Below are positions 35,733 through 46,423 of a stretch of DNA of 64,000 bases, in pieces (position 1 is the first letter of the stretch; each line of letters starts with the position of its first letter). The notes beneath the pieces are model-generated. The model did no database searches. It was not told the DNA's origin and saw only the letters and a program-made list of their open reading frames with translations. The translations under genes and the position numbers were made by a program. The stretch comes from Cryptomeria japonica (Eukaryota; Streptophyta; Pinopsida; Cupressales; Cupressaceae): the NCBI RefSeq assembly GCF_030272615.1, contig NC_081410.1, forward strand, positions 256,977,533 to 257,041,532, given 5' to 3'.

Positions 35733-37480
35733 ATGGTAGAAGCGAGAGTGGGAAAGGGAGCGGGAGCTCAAATTTCAAATTCTCAGCAAGGCGGAAACCC
35801 TGGTTCCAATGGTGGGATCGACCAAATCAATGGCGCTAGTCCTATTGGCGATAAGGACAAGCCCCCAAACTTCCCAAGTGTTGTTGTTGACTCATAGTTT
35901 GATGGTACTTTGCTTGAGGAGACAGTGGGTTCATCTAGGCATCTGGGGGAAGGGTCCAATGGGGGGCCCATTCCACGAGATGACTCCGTGGATAGCGGGA
36001 GGGAGAAAAAGAAATGGTCTTCCCTTTTTGGAACTAGACCAACTGGTAAATCCTCCCTTCCTCCTGTTAAGAATATTTTTGACCCTTCTGGTGGTAAGTT
36101 TGCTATCTCTATCCCTGACCAAGTTCTGGACCATAATATCAATAGTATGTCAAACTCCTTGGTAGGGAAATTCATGGGTTCGCGCCCTAATATTGAAGTT
36201 GTCAGGGCCTTTATCAAATGAAAATGGGCCCTTAAAGGAAATGTTGAAATTTTGGCACTACCCAAAGGTCTTCTATCATTTTCCTTTTCATGTGAAGAAG
36301 ATAAGGTTAAGATTTTGTGCAAGAGTCCCTGGATGGTAGGAAAGACAACTCTAGTTCTTAGAAAATGGCATCTGAATCTAAACATGAATGATTCTATCCT
36401 GGCCCAAGTTCTAGTTTGGATTAAGCTTCCAGGATTGCCTCTTGAATACTGGGCAGAAAGTATCTTCTCTAGAATAGCAAGTTCTTTTGGCGAGCTACTC
36501 TATATAGACCCAGTCACTGCTTCAAAAAGAAGACTAACTCATGCAAGGTTCTGTGTAGGAGTAGCCCTTGAGGCAGATATGCTGAAATAGATAGAACTAG
36601 TTTCAAAGTTGGGAACTTGGAAACAACATATTGAATATGAAACTATTCCTTTCACGTGCTTCCAATATAAAAAAGTAGGTCATTGGGCAAAATCCTGCCC
36701 AAACAAGCAAAAGGTGGAATCCAAGCAGCTTAAACCTCAGATTGAAAGTCAAAAGTTGCCAGAGAAATGGGTGTGGTAAGTTCAAAACCCAGAAAATAAG
36801 GAAGAAAATTCCAATAATTTTTTTCCTTTGGGGGAACAGAAGGAAGCCTCAAATTCTATCTTCAGGCCCACAATACAGGAAGTAGAGAGAAATGAGTCAA
36901 CCAAAACCAGCCCCATAAGAACAACTCAAAAAAAGGAAATGAAAGATCAGAATGATCCTCCTAATGAGATAGTTGAAGTGGTTGATGACACTTATGAAAG
37001 CAAGGCAATGGAAGTAAGAGATTACCAACCTAAGGAGAGATCCTTGATCCCCAAGTTGAAAGGATTGACTCTTCTCTAGCCATGCCAAGTTTTGAAATTC
37101 AAGAAGCCCAAAAATGTGCAATTTTGGGTATGAATCTTTCGAATTCAGATTAGAGCTCAAGAACAGTGAACAATGTTTCAACTGACTCTAGAACTCCTAA
37201 ATGGGGTAATGAAAAAGAAATTTCCAAAATCCTCATCAACCCGGAAGTGGTTCCTATGATAGAAATGGAATGGAAGCAACCAAAATATAGGAACAAGAAA
37301 GCAGCAACTCCCTTGACTTCTCTAATAAGGAAATCCAGCACAATAGCTCAAGTTGATGTGGGGTATATTTCCTCTTCCCCAGGATGGCCCTCTAACCACA
37401 AAGTTAGAGACAAGGAGGCCAGCAAGAACATAGCAAATGGAACTCAAAAAACTCTCAAGGAGCTGGGAATTGGTAAGTAG
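35733..37480 (+). pseudogene. LINE ORF1: DUF4283-like RNA-binding protein with zinc knuckle
   Basis: Starts at ATG 35733 (MVEARVGKGAG). Residues about 110-280 resemble the plant LINE DUF4283 domain (GRPNIEVVRAFIK analogue, ALPKGLLSFSFSCEEDK, SPWMVGKTTLVLRKWH, VLVWIKLPGLPLEYW). A single zinc knuckle (36657-36698, CFQYKKVGHWAKSC) has its second Cys changed to Tyr. A charged low-complexity tail follows. In-frame stops lie near 35896 (TAG), 36220 (TGA), 36587 (TAG), 36777 (TAA) and 37077 (TAG). A frameshift between 37080 and 37166 moves the C-terminus to another frame, ending at TAG 37478, two bases before the ORF2 ATG. The protein would coat LINE RNA. Confidence 0.82.
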
Positions 37481-37482
37481 CT

Positions 37483-40400
37483 ATGAAGATTATTTCTTGG
37501 AACATAAGGGGACTTAACAATCCCCATAAACATGATATTATTAGGAATATGATAAGAGATACTAATCCTGACATTTTTCTTATTCAAGAAACCAAAATGA
37601 GTAGAGAAAAAGTTGAATCTTTGAAGTTCTTCAAAAATGGTAATGTTAGTGGGGGCAGTTCTGAGGGTGCTTTTGGAGGCATTGCTACCATCTGGAATCT
37701 TAACACTGTTAAAGGTCAGGTCATTATCCAGGAAAGTAACTTTTCTTGTATCAAATTTGAGCACCTAAAAGATGGTTTTTCTTGGGTTCTCACTAACATT
37801 TATGCTCCTAATACCTTAAAGGCTAGAAACTCTTTTTGGAAAAAGATCATCCAGGCTAGGGACAGCTTCAAAAATCTTAGTTGGATGGTTATGGGAGAAT
37901 TTAATACGCCTTTGAGAGAGGAGGAAAAATTTGGAGGCAGTCCTCCTCAGCTAGAAAGTAGGATGGTCCTCATGGATTTTATTAACTCCCAAGCTCTTAA
38001 TGACTTGGAGATATAGGGTTACAATTACACTTGGACCAATATACGAGCTAGTAATGACCTTATCCAAGTGCGTCTTGATAGAACTCTCATTTCTGATGAC
38101 TGGTATAGTCAATACTTCTATTCTTTGTCTGCCCACATTTGGGTTGGATCCGATCACTTCCCTATCACCTTCATTGCTGACTTGATCAATAGAAGGAGAA
38201 ACTTTCCCTTTAGATTTGAAAAAATGTGGACCCTTCACCCCGACATCAAAAGAAATATTCAGAAATGGTGGAGTATCCAAGTTGAGGGAACGACTATGTT
38301 CAAAGTTGTTAAGAAGCTCAAAAGTGTGAAGGACAACATTCGACTCTGGAATAAAACCAGTTTTGGGAATATATTTGAGGCTAAGAGTAAAATTTAGGAA
38401 AACCTTAAAGAAATACAGGACCAGATCCATAAGGATGGTTTCAGTACTATGTCTATTGCTGATGAAAATGAGATCCTTAAAAAATACCATGATATTATTG
38501 CCAAAGAGGAAATGTTCTGGAAGCAGAGATTGAGATGCATTTGGCTCAAGGAAGGGGACAGGATTACAAGATTCTTCCATATGTCGACTATCAAGCATAA
38601 AGCAGTCAATAGAATGAACAAGCTAGTTGTGGAAAGTGGGGAGCTGGCCAAGGAGGATGAAATAAGGAATGAAGCTAAGAGGTATTTCTCGGACCTCCTA
38701 AAGAGGGATCACAGTCTGGATGCTGAAGCCCAATCCTCTTTTCTTCAGAACATTCCTTGTCTCATTGATGCTCATAATAATGCCTCCCTCTCTTCCATTC
38801 CCACTATCTTAGAAATTAAAAATGTTGTTTTCTCCTTTGATGGTAACAAAGCACCTGGACCTGATGGATTCCCAATGTTCTTTTTTCAAGATTTTTGGGA
38901 TATTATTGGTACTGATGTTGCCAATGGGGTTAAGGAATTCTTTGGGGCTAGAAAACTCTTGAAAGAAATCAATGGTACTTTTATTGCTCTTATCCCCAAG
39001 ACTCAAGGAGCTGACTCTTTGGACAAATTCAGACCTATTAGCCTCTGCAACTCCTTTTACAATATTATTTCTAAGGTCCTTAATACTAGAGTTTTGTCTA
39101 TCCTTCTTGCCTTAATTAAACAATAGCAAAATGGGTTTGTTCCTGGAAGACAAATTCTTGATTCCATTATTATAGTTCATGAGAAAATTCACTCTCTTGT
39201 TAGAGCTAAGAAGCAGGGTCTCATCCTTAAGCTTGACCTCTCCAAAGCCTATGACAGGGTTGACTGGTCTCTTCTTCAGAAAGTTCTCACTTCTTTTGGG
39301 TTTTCCTCTAGAGTTGTGGATCTTTTCTCCCAACTTACTACCTCTGCATCTTTTTTTGTTCTTGTCAATGGTTCTCCTTCTACTTTTTTCCAAGCCTTGA
39401 GAGGTCTTAGGCAAGGAGATCCTATCTCCCCCATCCTTTTCATAATTTTGGCAGAATGCTTTGGTCGGACCATGGAAAATTTGGTGCAGCAAGGATCCTT
39501 TAAGGGCCTCCAACCTTCTTCTGCTGACCTTATCTGTTCCCACCAGTAGTTTGTTGATGACACTATTATTATGGGGGAATCAAGTATCTCAGAAGCTAAA
39601 GTATTGAAGAGTACCCTGTGTAAATTTGCCTATGCTACGGGGCAGCTTATCAACTGGGCTAAAAGTGAAGTCTTTTTCATTAATACTCCAAAGAGAAGAC
39701 AATAGAGGATCAGCAGAATTCTGGAGTGTAAGATTGCTGACCTTCCTTTTACCTACCTTGGACTCCCCATGGGGATTGCCCCTCCTGACTCCTTCTGGAG
39801 TTCTCTAGTTGACAAATTTCATAAAAAACTTGTTGGTTGGAAAGGGGCCCTCTTAAGTCAAGTTGGTAAGCTCCAACTCCTTAAGGCTACTCTTCAAAGT
39901 ATTCCTATTTATGCTTTTAGTCTCTTCAGAATTCCAGTCAATTATGCTGAAGCAATTGAGAAAATTCAAAGAAGATTCCTATGGTCTGGGGTTGAGGAAA
40001 AGGAAAGAATGTCCTTGGTGGCTTGGGATCAGGTCTGTAGGCTGAAAAGAAAAGGTGGTTTGGGTCTCAGGAGGATTCGTACTTTAAATGAAGCCCTCTT
40101 GTCCAAACAAGCTTGGAGATGGTTTCATTCCAATTCTAAATGGTGCAAAATTTGGAGAAGTAAGTACTCTCTTCTATCTTCTTCTCTCTCTTCTTTTCTT
40201 AATTCGGATCTCAGTATAAATGGATCCCATATTTGGAACCATGTTTCTAAATGTAAAGATGTGATTGCTAAAGGAGTGATATGGAAACTTGGAAATGGCA
40301 GAAAAGTTAGATTCTGGGAGGATCCCTGGCTTTTTGATAAACCCCTAATGGACTTCCATGAATGGGCCTCCCATGCCCCTTCTTGTATTGGCTCTTTTGG

Positions 40401-41668
40401 CTTCTTAGTGGCAGAATACTAGGATGGGAACAATTGGCAGAACATTGATAGTATCCACCCTAGCCTTTCTAAGCTTAAGACCCATCTGTCTGCTATATGG
40501 CTAAATAATGAAGAGGACTCCCTGATTTGGAAACATGATCCCAAAGGTACTTTAACTGTGTCTTCATTGTATTGTGTCCTTTCCCCCCCCTCCTATAAAT
40601 CCTTTCTGGTCTAAAGCATGGATAAAAAGTCTCACCCCCAAAATCAATTTTTTCTTCTGGACTATCCTCCAAAATAAGATCCTTACCATTGACAACCTAA
40701 AAGGAAGAGGTTTTTCCCTTCCTAACAGGTGTGTGTTGTGATTTCAAGAGGAAGAGTCTATGGACCACCTTGCCCTTCACTATTCCTTCTCAGCCTCAGT
40801 TTGGGAAAGTTTCCTCAAGAGTTTTAGTTTAGCTTGGGTGTTTCTGAGTAACATCAGAGACTTGTTCTCCTCCTGGAATATTCAATAGACTAACTCTTTT
40901 TTGAGATGTATGTGGCAGCTCTCTCTTCCTCACATCTTATGGGGTCTTTAGAAAGAAAGAAACAACTGAATCTTCAGGGATGTCTCCCTAAATCAAGATA
41001 CTGTATTCTAGAAAATTCAAAGGGCTATCCAGGAAAATATGGGAATCATGGAGGGTCCTTGTTACTCAAATAAATCCCTGGAGTCAAATATCTTAAGGGC
41101 TTGGAATATGAAGATCACTGATGGTCCTAATCTCAGCTACAATAAAAGGCTTGAAGCTAAATGGCAAACCCCTCCCCAAGGTTGGCTCAAAATCAATTTT
41201 GACGGTGCATCCAAAGGTAACCCAGGTCCTTCAGGTTGTGGAGCTATTCTTAGAGATCATAGAAGAATCTGCAAAGAGATGATTGTTGTCCCTATTGGAA
41301 CCCAAACTAACCATAAAGCTGAAGCTATGGCAGCTCTTCAAGGCATAATCCTAGCCAAAAAATGGAATTGCCCCTATCTATGGATATAAGGGGACTCAAA
41401 TAATATAATAAAGTGCCTCAATGGGACTTCAAAACCTTCATGGTCGATCCACAACATCACTTCTGCTATTGACATTATTAGAACCTTTAAAAAATGCCAT
41501 ATCTCCCATATCTATCAGGAGGCCAACTGTTCTGCTGATTGGGCTGCCAATGTGGTGGTTAAAAATGAGACAATTACCACGTGGATGGGTGAGAGCGGAC
41601 TCCCTGAAGATGTCAGACAAATCATAAGTGATGAGCGATATAGAAGTACCCCAAAGACTCTTGATTGA
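37483..41668 (+). pseudogene. LINE ORF2: APE endonuclease, reverse transcriptase, RNase H
   Basis: Starts MKIISWNIRGLNNP. Endonuclease motifs: NIRGLN, QETK, MGEFN (the usual Asp of GDFN is Glu) and GSDHFP. RT motifs: GNKAPGPDGFP (about 38845), ISLCNS, LDLSKAYDRVDW, GLRQGDPISP and FVDD (39550-39561). A zinc-binding segment (NRCVL to HYSFSASVW) comes next, then a plant-type RNase H with NFDGASKGNPGPSG (Asp at 41201), HKAEAMAAL and GDSNN (Asp at 41393). It ends TGA 41666-41668. The frame is unshifted from 37483 to about 40590; the only stops there are six TAG (38014, 38395, 39124, 39547, 39703, 40420). A frameshift at the C8 run (40583-40590) moves the rest into the next frame, which has further TAG, TGA and TAA stops. 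Length is about 1395 codons. Confidence 0.93.
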
Positions 41669-41678
41669 TAGGGTAATA

Positions 41679-43553
41679 ATGAAAAGTACTGATGTGAGCA
41701 CTTCAAGTTATTTCTATAATGAGAAAATCACTCATTATAACATCAATGCCATCAACTCCCATGCTTGCTAGGTAATTGTTTTAGCTCCAAAAAGCTCTTT
41801 GTTTAACCTGCTCTACAAGTTTCAAAATTTGGCTGTAAAAAGCAACATCATGGGTGGAAATAGGAGACGATATGAGCCAGGTAGCTACAAAGAATGGAAA
41901 TAGAAGGAAGAGGTCTGGGGTATTTTGTAGAAGGGTGGTCTCTCAAACTTCATAGAGAGACTCCACGACCGTGATGGAATGGTAACTAGCCTTTTCTGCA
42001 AAAACTGGAAGAAGGGCATGTTAAAAATGGGTGACCAAATGGTGGAAATTGATGAAGATTTAATTGCTAAAGCTACGGGTCTCAATAGGGAAGGCTACAA
42101 CTTCTACAGAGACAGGAAGGTCAGTAGGGAAGCCATTGAAAGGTACTCGATTACTGAGAAAGAGAAAAAATGATTGGTAAAGTTGAGCAAAACCTACTAC
42201 CCACCTAGGGCTTTTGCCAAACCCTGGCGGGAAATTCTCTTTGTTTTCATGCGGTATATTACTCTAGATGGTAGGTTTATGAAAGTCTATGGGTATCATT
42301 TTGTTCTGTTAAACCACTTTAGGCATAATGATAAGGTGAATTTTCCTTATTTCTTGCTTTGCTCAATGAATGCTTCCCTTAAAGCCTACAAAGAGAATCC
42401 TCTGGGCGATACTGCAATGCACCAAGGCCTAATGGTCCTAATTTATGACCATTTAAAGCCCAGTCAAATTAACTGGATGTAGCCCTCTATGGACTCTGAG
42501 GAAGATATGTCTGATTCTTCTTTTTTGGAGGAGGAGGAATCTGACAATGATTCCTCGTATGATACTGAGGATAGCTCTGATGATTCAGAGTATGAGAGTA
42601 GTAAGAAGAGGAAAACAAGACCCTCATCTTCCAAGGGCAAAAAACTTCAAATCAAACCCTTGATTAGCATCTCTTCAGAAGAAGAGGATTCAAATTATTC
42701 TGAGGAGAAGAAGAACCCTAAAGGGTTGTTGAAGAAGAAAATTAAAAACCAAGCCCAAACCCGGAAAAAGCATAAGAAAAAAGAGGAGACTGGCAAGGAA
42801 CCAGAAGCTGACAAGCAAGCTAGGACCCTGGAAGCCAAGCACAACCTGGAAAAGGAGATAATGGAAGAGACTCTTAGGGCTACCGACACTATCTCCACCC
42901 TCCATATCCCTAAAGATGAACAGGTAACCCCTGGAAAAGTGACTCCCCCCTATGGCCCTCCTCCCGAGGGCTTGCATGGTTTTATGAAAACTATGGAATG
43001 GCTCATTGATGGTTACAAGAAAGCTATGGATGAGTATAAAAAACTATGCAACAGAGTCCTGATTCTGGAGACCATTAATATAGGGGAGGGGAATAAAATG
43101 GCCAACTATATTGAGGATCTAAAAAACATTATTGCTAAAGCAAAAGACATCAAAGATGCTTTCAACCCCAAGTTTGAGAAGATTGAAAAGGAGATACTGG
43201 ACAGAAAAAGCCTTGCGGAAACTAGTGAAAAAACACTCTCAAATACTGTCACTAAAGTGGGAAAAATTGAGGAGTGCCTTAAGAATATCACAAAGCAGAG
43301 CCTTAGTATTCTAAGAATCTCGGCCAATAATACTCATACCCTCATCAATAAGCTTGATGATGACAAGGAAATCCAGGAAATTGACCTAGATGCTAAAGGT
43401 ACAGGGGAAGCTCAAGGTCCCAGAACCCACACCAGAGGCAAGAGGAAGGAAAAGAAAATAAACAAGGATCTGGAAGAGCTAAAAGCTGTTGGGGCTACCT
43501 ATGATGAGTTGGTGATAAAGGCAGAGGACCTACTAAAGAAAATTGCTGAGTAG
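41679..43553 (+). pseudogene. LINE ORF3: unknown domain plus coiled-coil tail (625 codons)
   Basis: A single frame starting 11 bp after the ORF2 stop (ATG 41679) runs to TAG 43551, with five point stops (four TAG, one TGA) and no frameshift. The last 354 codons (42489-43553) are fully open. Residues about 1-265 form a globular domain with motifs KNWKKGMLKMGDQMVEI, DLIAKATGLNREGYNFY, PPRAFAKPW, FMRYITLDGRFM and LLNHFRHNDKVNFP. Residues 270-350 are acidic Ser-rich (SSDDSEYESSKKRK), and the rest is lysine/glutamate-rich with coiled coils (ETINIGEGNKMANYIEDLK, IEKEILDRK). It has no reverse-transcriptase-related motif. It lies inside the target duplications, so it moved with the LINE. The N-terminal domain aligns by eye with the post-integrase ORF at 56679-59060. 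Function unknown; possible relation to plant transposon env-like or mobile-domain families. Confidence 0.8.
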
Positions 43554-43726
43554 CGTCTCCCCGGTTTCTTTGCTGTGTTTTGTTGTTTTGTTTCTTTGTT
43601 GTTCTTTTTGTTCGCTGGTCTTCTAGCCAGTCATTATGTATGCAGACTTTTAATCCTTTTGCTACTCTTTCTCTTACTATGATGTAAAGGTTTCGGGTCC
43701 TTAAAACCTATTTTTTAATCAATCAG
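43554..43726 (+). other. LINE 3' UTR, no poly(A)
   Basis: T-rich segment (TTTGTTGTTTTGTTTCTTTG, repeated TTGTT) followed by GGTTTCGGGTCCTTAAAACC and the end TTTTTTAATCAATCAG at the target duplication. The 3' terminus lacks an A-tail. Confidence 0.75.
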
Positions 43727-43744
43727 AACAAACTAGACAGGGTG
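43727..43744. repeat. LINE target-site duplication, right copy
   Basis: Identical to 35695-35712. Confidence 0.95.
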
Positions 43745-44520
43745 ATGAAACAGTTGAGGGAGTTAGACCACAAAATTGCAAAGAATGAAAAAGGGGTCAC
43801 TCAAGAAAGAACTAACCATTATAGGTATGAAATGCCAACTTTACATAGCATGCCTTATAATACTAATTGGAAGGATGGTGTCCATTACTTAACAATTCAA
43901 GAGAGTCAAAAAATAGAGAAACTCCTGATCCATTGAAAGCTTCAAATTTATAATACACTGATGAGACTCCTTGGTGCATTTCTTGTCAATTGCCTCATTC
44001 TTCAGACGTGTGTATAAAGCCCAACATTACAAGGAATTGATGTGATGGGAGAAGATACAAGTGATGAATATGTCCAAGATGATCATAATATAAATATGAT
44101 ATTCTCTGAGCATAATGCCAGAAGTGTTGATGCAACTTCTGAGGAAGATGGGAATGAAATTGATATGAACACACATAGGCATATAAATGATGCTTATCAT
44201 CAATAAGTTTTATCTGATGATGACTCAGTTGAGATTGGTCAACGGATTTCTTCCCTTTTCCATGAGGATACCAATGTAGAATCTAGAAGACCTACTAATG
44301 ATGAAATTAGGTCTCTCATCATTGTTATAATTCAACAAGGAATGAGTAATTACAATCTGATTAATAGGATGATAGGTGGTGAACAAGGAAAACCAAAAAT
44401 TTTATTTATTAAAACAACACATCAACCATAGAAGATGACCCAAAATGATAAAAGAATTGAGCCTCAAAATTAGAAGAGGGTTTAGCTCAACATCCCAAAT
44501 GATTCTAAAAGGAGTACAAG
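43745..44520 (+). pseudogene. G1 gag C-terminus with zinc knuckle
   Basis: Gag continues after the LINE (QLRELDHKIAKNEKG, then YNTNWKDGVHYLTI). After a stop, the motif WCISCQLPHSSDVC (43972-44013) is the single knuckle (C-x2-C-x3-H-x4-C) typical of these gypsy nucleocapsids. A 400-bp acidic, degraded linker follows (EDTSDEYVQDDHN, DDDSVEIGQRISSLFH) with scattered TAG/TAA stops, leading to the protease. Confidence 0.6.
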
Positions 44521-45426
44521 ATGCATAAGGAGAATCCTACCTCAATTGTTGTAACACCATTGATTCCTAAGGAAAATAACAAGCTTGCAAAGTTAAAGAT
44601 GGGTAAGTCTTCTTCATTCTCTTATGTGATCAATGTACCAATCTTTTATATGGCCCAAGCATTGAATCAAGTGAATATTTCAATACCTTGTCTTGAGTTG
44701 ATGAAAGTTCAATATCATAGAAATTTTGTCTTATCAATGATATCTAATACTATAAGATCATCAAATAGGGTTGATAGTGATAATGGGGGAAATATACCAA
44801 TACACAAAGTAAATAAAACTCATGAACCCCAAGATGTCAACATGAGGACTCTTGAGGTCTACTTAGGGACAATGGTTGACAGGTCTCCTTCCCAAGTAGA
44901 TCCATTTTATATTATATTTCTTATTAATAATAAATTAGTGAGGAATTGTATGTTGGATTCAGGGGTAGCAATTAACATAATGCCTTTGGGTATAATGAAA
45001 TAATTGGGAATATGGGTTGACACTGCCTATCGAAAGTGCTATGCTATGGACAATAGGGAAATCCCAATTTTTGGAGTTATCAAGGACCTAGAATTAAGAT
45101 TTGTTGCACATACACATGTACCTTATAGAATGGATGTGACTGTGGTTGATATTCCTCCTCAATATGGTATGCTACTTTCAAGGAAATGGTGTATATCTAT
45201 TGGGGGTCATATGCAGTTGGATCTCGCATTTTCCACTATCCATATGAATGGAAAGCATGTGAAAATTTATAAAGAACCAAGATCTCAAATGGTTATTAAG
45301 GGAGTGCCCCCAAATGAACTTGTATGTTTTTGTGATGTAAATATTGATAACTTTAAAGTTGATCAACCACAAGTGTTGCTGAAAAATATAAAAGCAATTG
45401 ATCTTGAGTTGCAGTCTGATCAGTAG
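44521..45426 (+). pseudogene. G1 retropepsin
   Basis: Two open segments in the same frame, separated by one TAA at 45001. The active site is CMLDSGVAINIMPL (Asp at 44956; the usual DSGA/DTGA is DSGV). The second conserved motif VVDIPPQYGMLLSRKW corresponds to the DIPPSYNLLLGRPW motif of Tat-like proteases. The preceding 120 residues (GKSSSFSYVINVPIFYMA) are a linker. The frame continues through TAG 45424 directly into an RNase H-like segment, so protease and RNase H belong to one polyprotein. Confidence 0.75.
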
Positions 45427-45800
45427 GGATTGTGGAAAATGTATTTTGATGGAGCATGCTCTAAGGAAGGGTCAGGTGCAATAATTTTATCTATATCCCC
45501 AAGAAATAAAACTTTCAAGTATTCCTTCTCACTATACTAACAATATTGTAGAATATGAGGCCTTTCTTTTGGGGCTTAATATTGTTGAGGAACATGGAAT
45601 AAAGGAATTAAAGGAAATTGGAGATTTAGAACTTATTGTGTCCCAGGTAAGATTGAAGTATTCTTTAAAAAACAAGAGGTTAAAATAATAGAAGAATACA
45701 GTTTGGGACACTCTTGAATCCTTTGATGCATTTAACATCGAATGGGTCGATTTAAGAACCAAGAACATAATGGCATACTTTCTTGCCAATATTTCCTTAA
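45427..45800 (+). pseudogene. RNase H-like domain located before RT in G1
   Basis: Motifs follow the order of the additional (archaeal-like) RNase H of Tat elements: KMYFDGACSKEGSGAIIL (first Asp at 45448), then after a frameshift near 45535 NNIVEYEAFLLGLNIVEEHG (Glu) and EIGDLELIVSQV (Asp). Further on come WDTLESFDAFNIEWV and a tail. It lies downstream of the protease and upstream of the first RT motifs, whereas the extra RNase H in Tat elements usually follows RT and the native RNase H. Confidence 0.7.
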
Positions 45801-46423
45801 GAGAATTTAACATGACACTTGCAAGTATATCAAAGGTAGAAATAAAAACTAGGTCATTAGTACCTGATAATGTGATAGATTGGCAGGTTTTTCAAGATGA
45901 TGTGGATTTATTAAATTTTTTGCAATGTATGGATGTTTATGAATCTCGAGAAGTTGATTGTGACTCATTGGTTCATGTTGTAAATAAAAAATATTTTTTT
46001 TTTGGCAATGAAATTATTTTGTTAAGGACAAAAAAAATCCCAAGGGGATTAGTTGCATCAAAAATAATATTGGATGGTAATGATAGAAATATCATGAAAA
46101 AATTCCCACTTAAGGATGAAGATTTAGAGGAAGTCAATCTAGGTACTAATGCATCCCCAAGGATGGTCTTTATTGGAAAAAATATGAGTACTAATATTAG
46201 GTCAAAACTTGAGGCCTTATTGAGAAAGTATAGACATAATTTTTCTTGCTCCTATGATAATTTGAAGGCTTATAGGGGGGACATTTTCCAACATGAAATC
46301 CCTTTGAAGCTAGATGCTAAACCTTTTAGGGAAAAACAAAGAACAATAAACCCCACCTTAGCTCCTAAAATATAGAATGAGTTAACAAAGCTCGAAGATG
46401 GGAGGATTATAAAGCCTATAAGG
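45801..46423 (+). pseudogene. G1 reverse transcriptase, N-terminal part
   Basis: A frame open from 45770 to 46375 ends in the conserved RT lead-in: LLRKYRHNFSCSYDNL, FQHEIPLKLDAKPFREKQR, INPTLAPKI. After TAG it goes on to ELTKLEDGRIIKPI. It is cut at 46423 by the next insertion (duplication TAAGG) and resumes at 48488. Confidence 0.8.

Larger units (their letters stand above)
35713..43726 (+). mobile_element. Full-length LINE (L1-type) with three ORFs
   Basis: An 8.0-kb non-LTR retrotransposon bounded by a perfect 18-bp target duplication. Order: short 5' leader (20 bp before the ORF1 ATG), ORF1 (DUF4283-like plus zinc knuckle), ORF2 (endonuclease, RT, zinc-binding segment, RNase H), ORF3 (unknown domain plus acidic/basic coiled-coil tail), 170-bp 3' UTR. 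The 3' end is TTTTTTAATCAATCAG without a poly(A) tail. All coding frames carry point stops, mainly TAG, plus one frameshift in ORF1 and one in ORF2. It sits in the gag of G1. Confidence 0.93.

Noticed and set aside
35783-36385. 200-residue minus-strand frame across LINE ORF1
   Set aside because: Antisense to a well supported ORF1 with DUF4283-like domain; no motif of its own.
37951-38598. 215-residue minus-strand frame across LINE ORF2
   Set aside because: Antisense shadow of the endonuclease/RT linker region.
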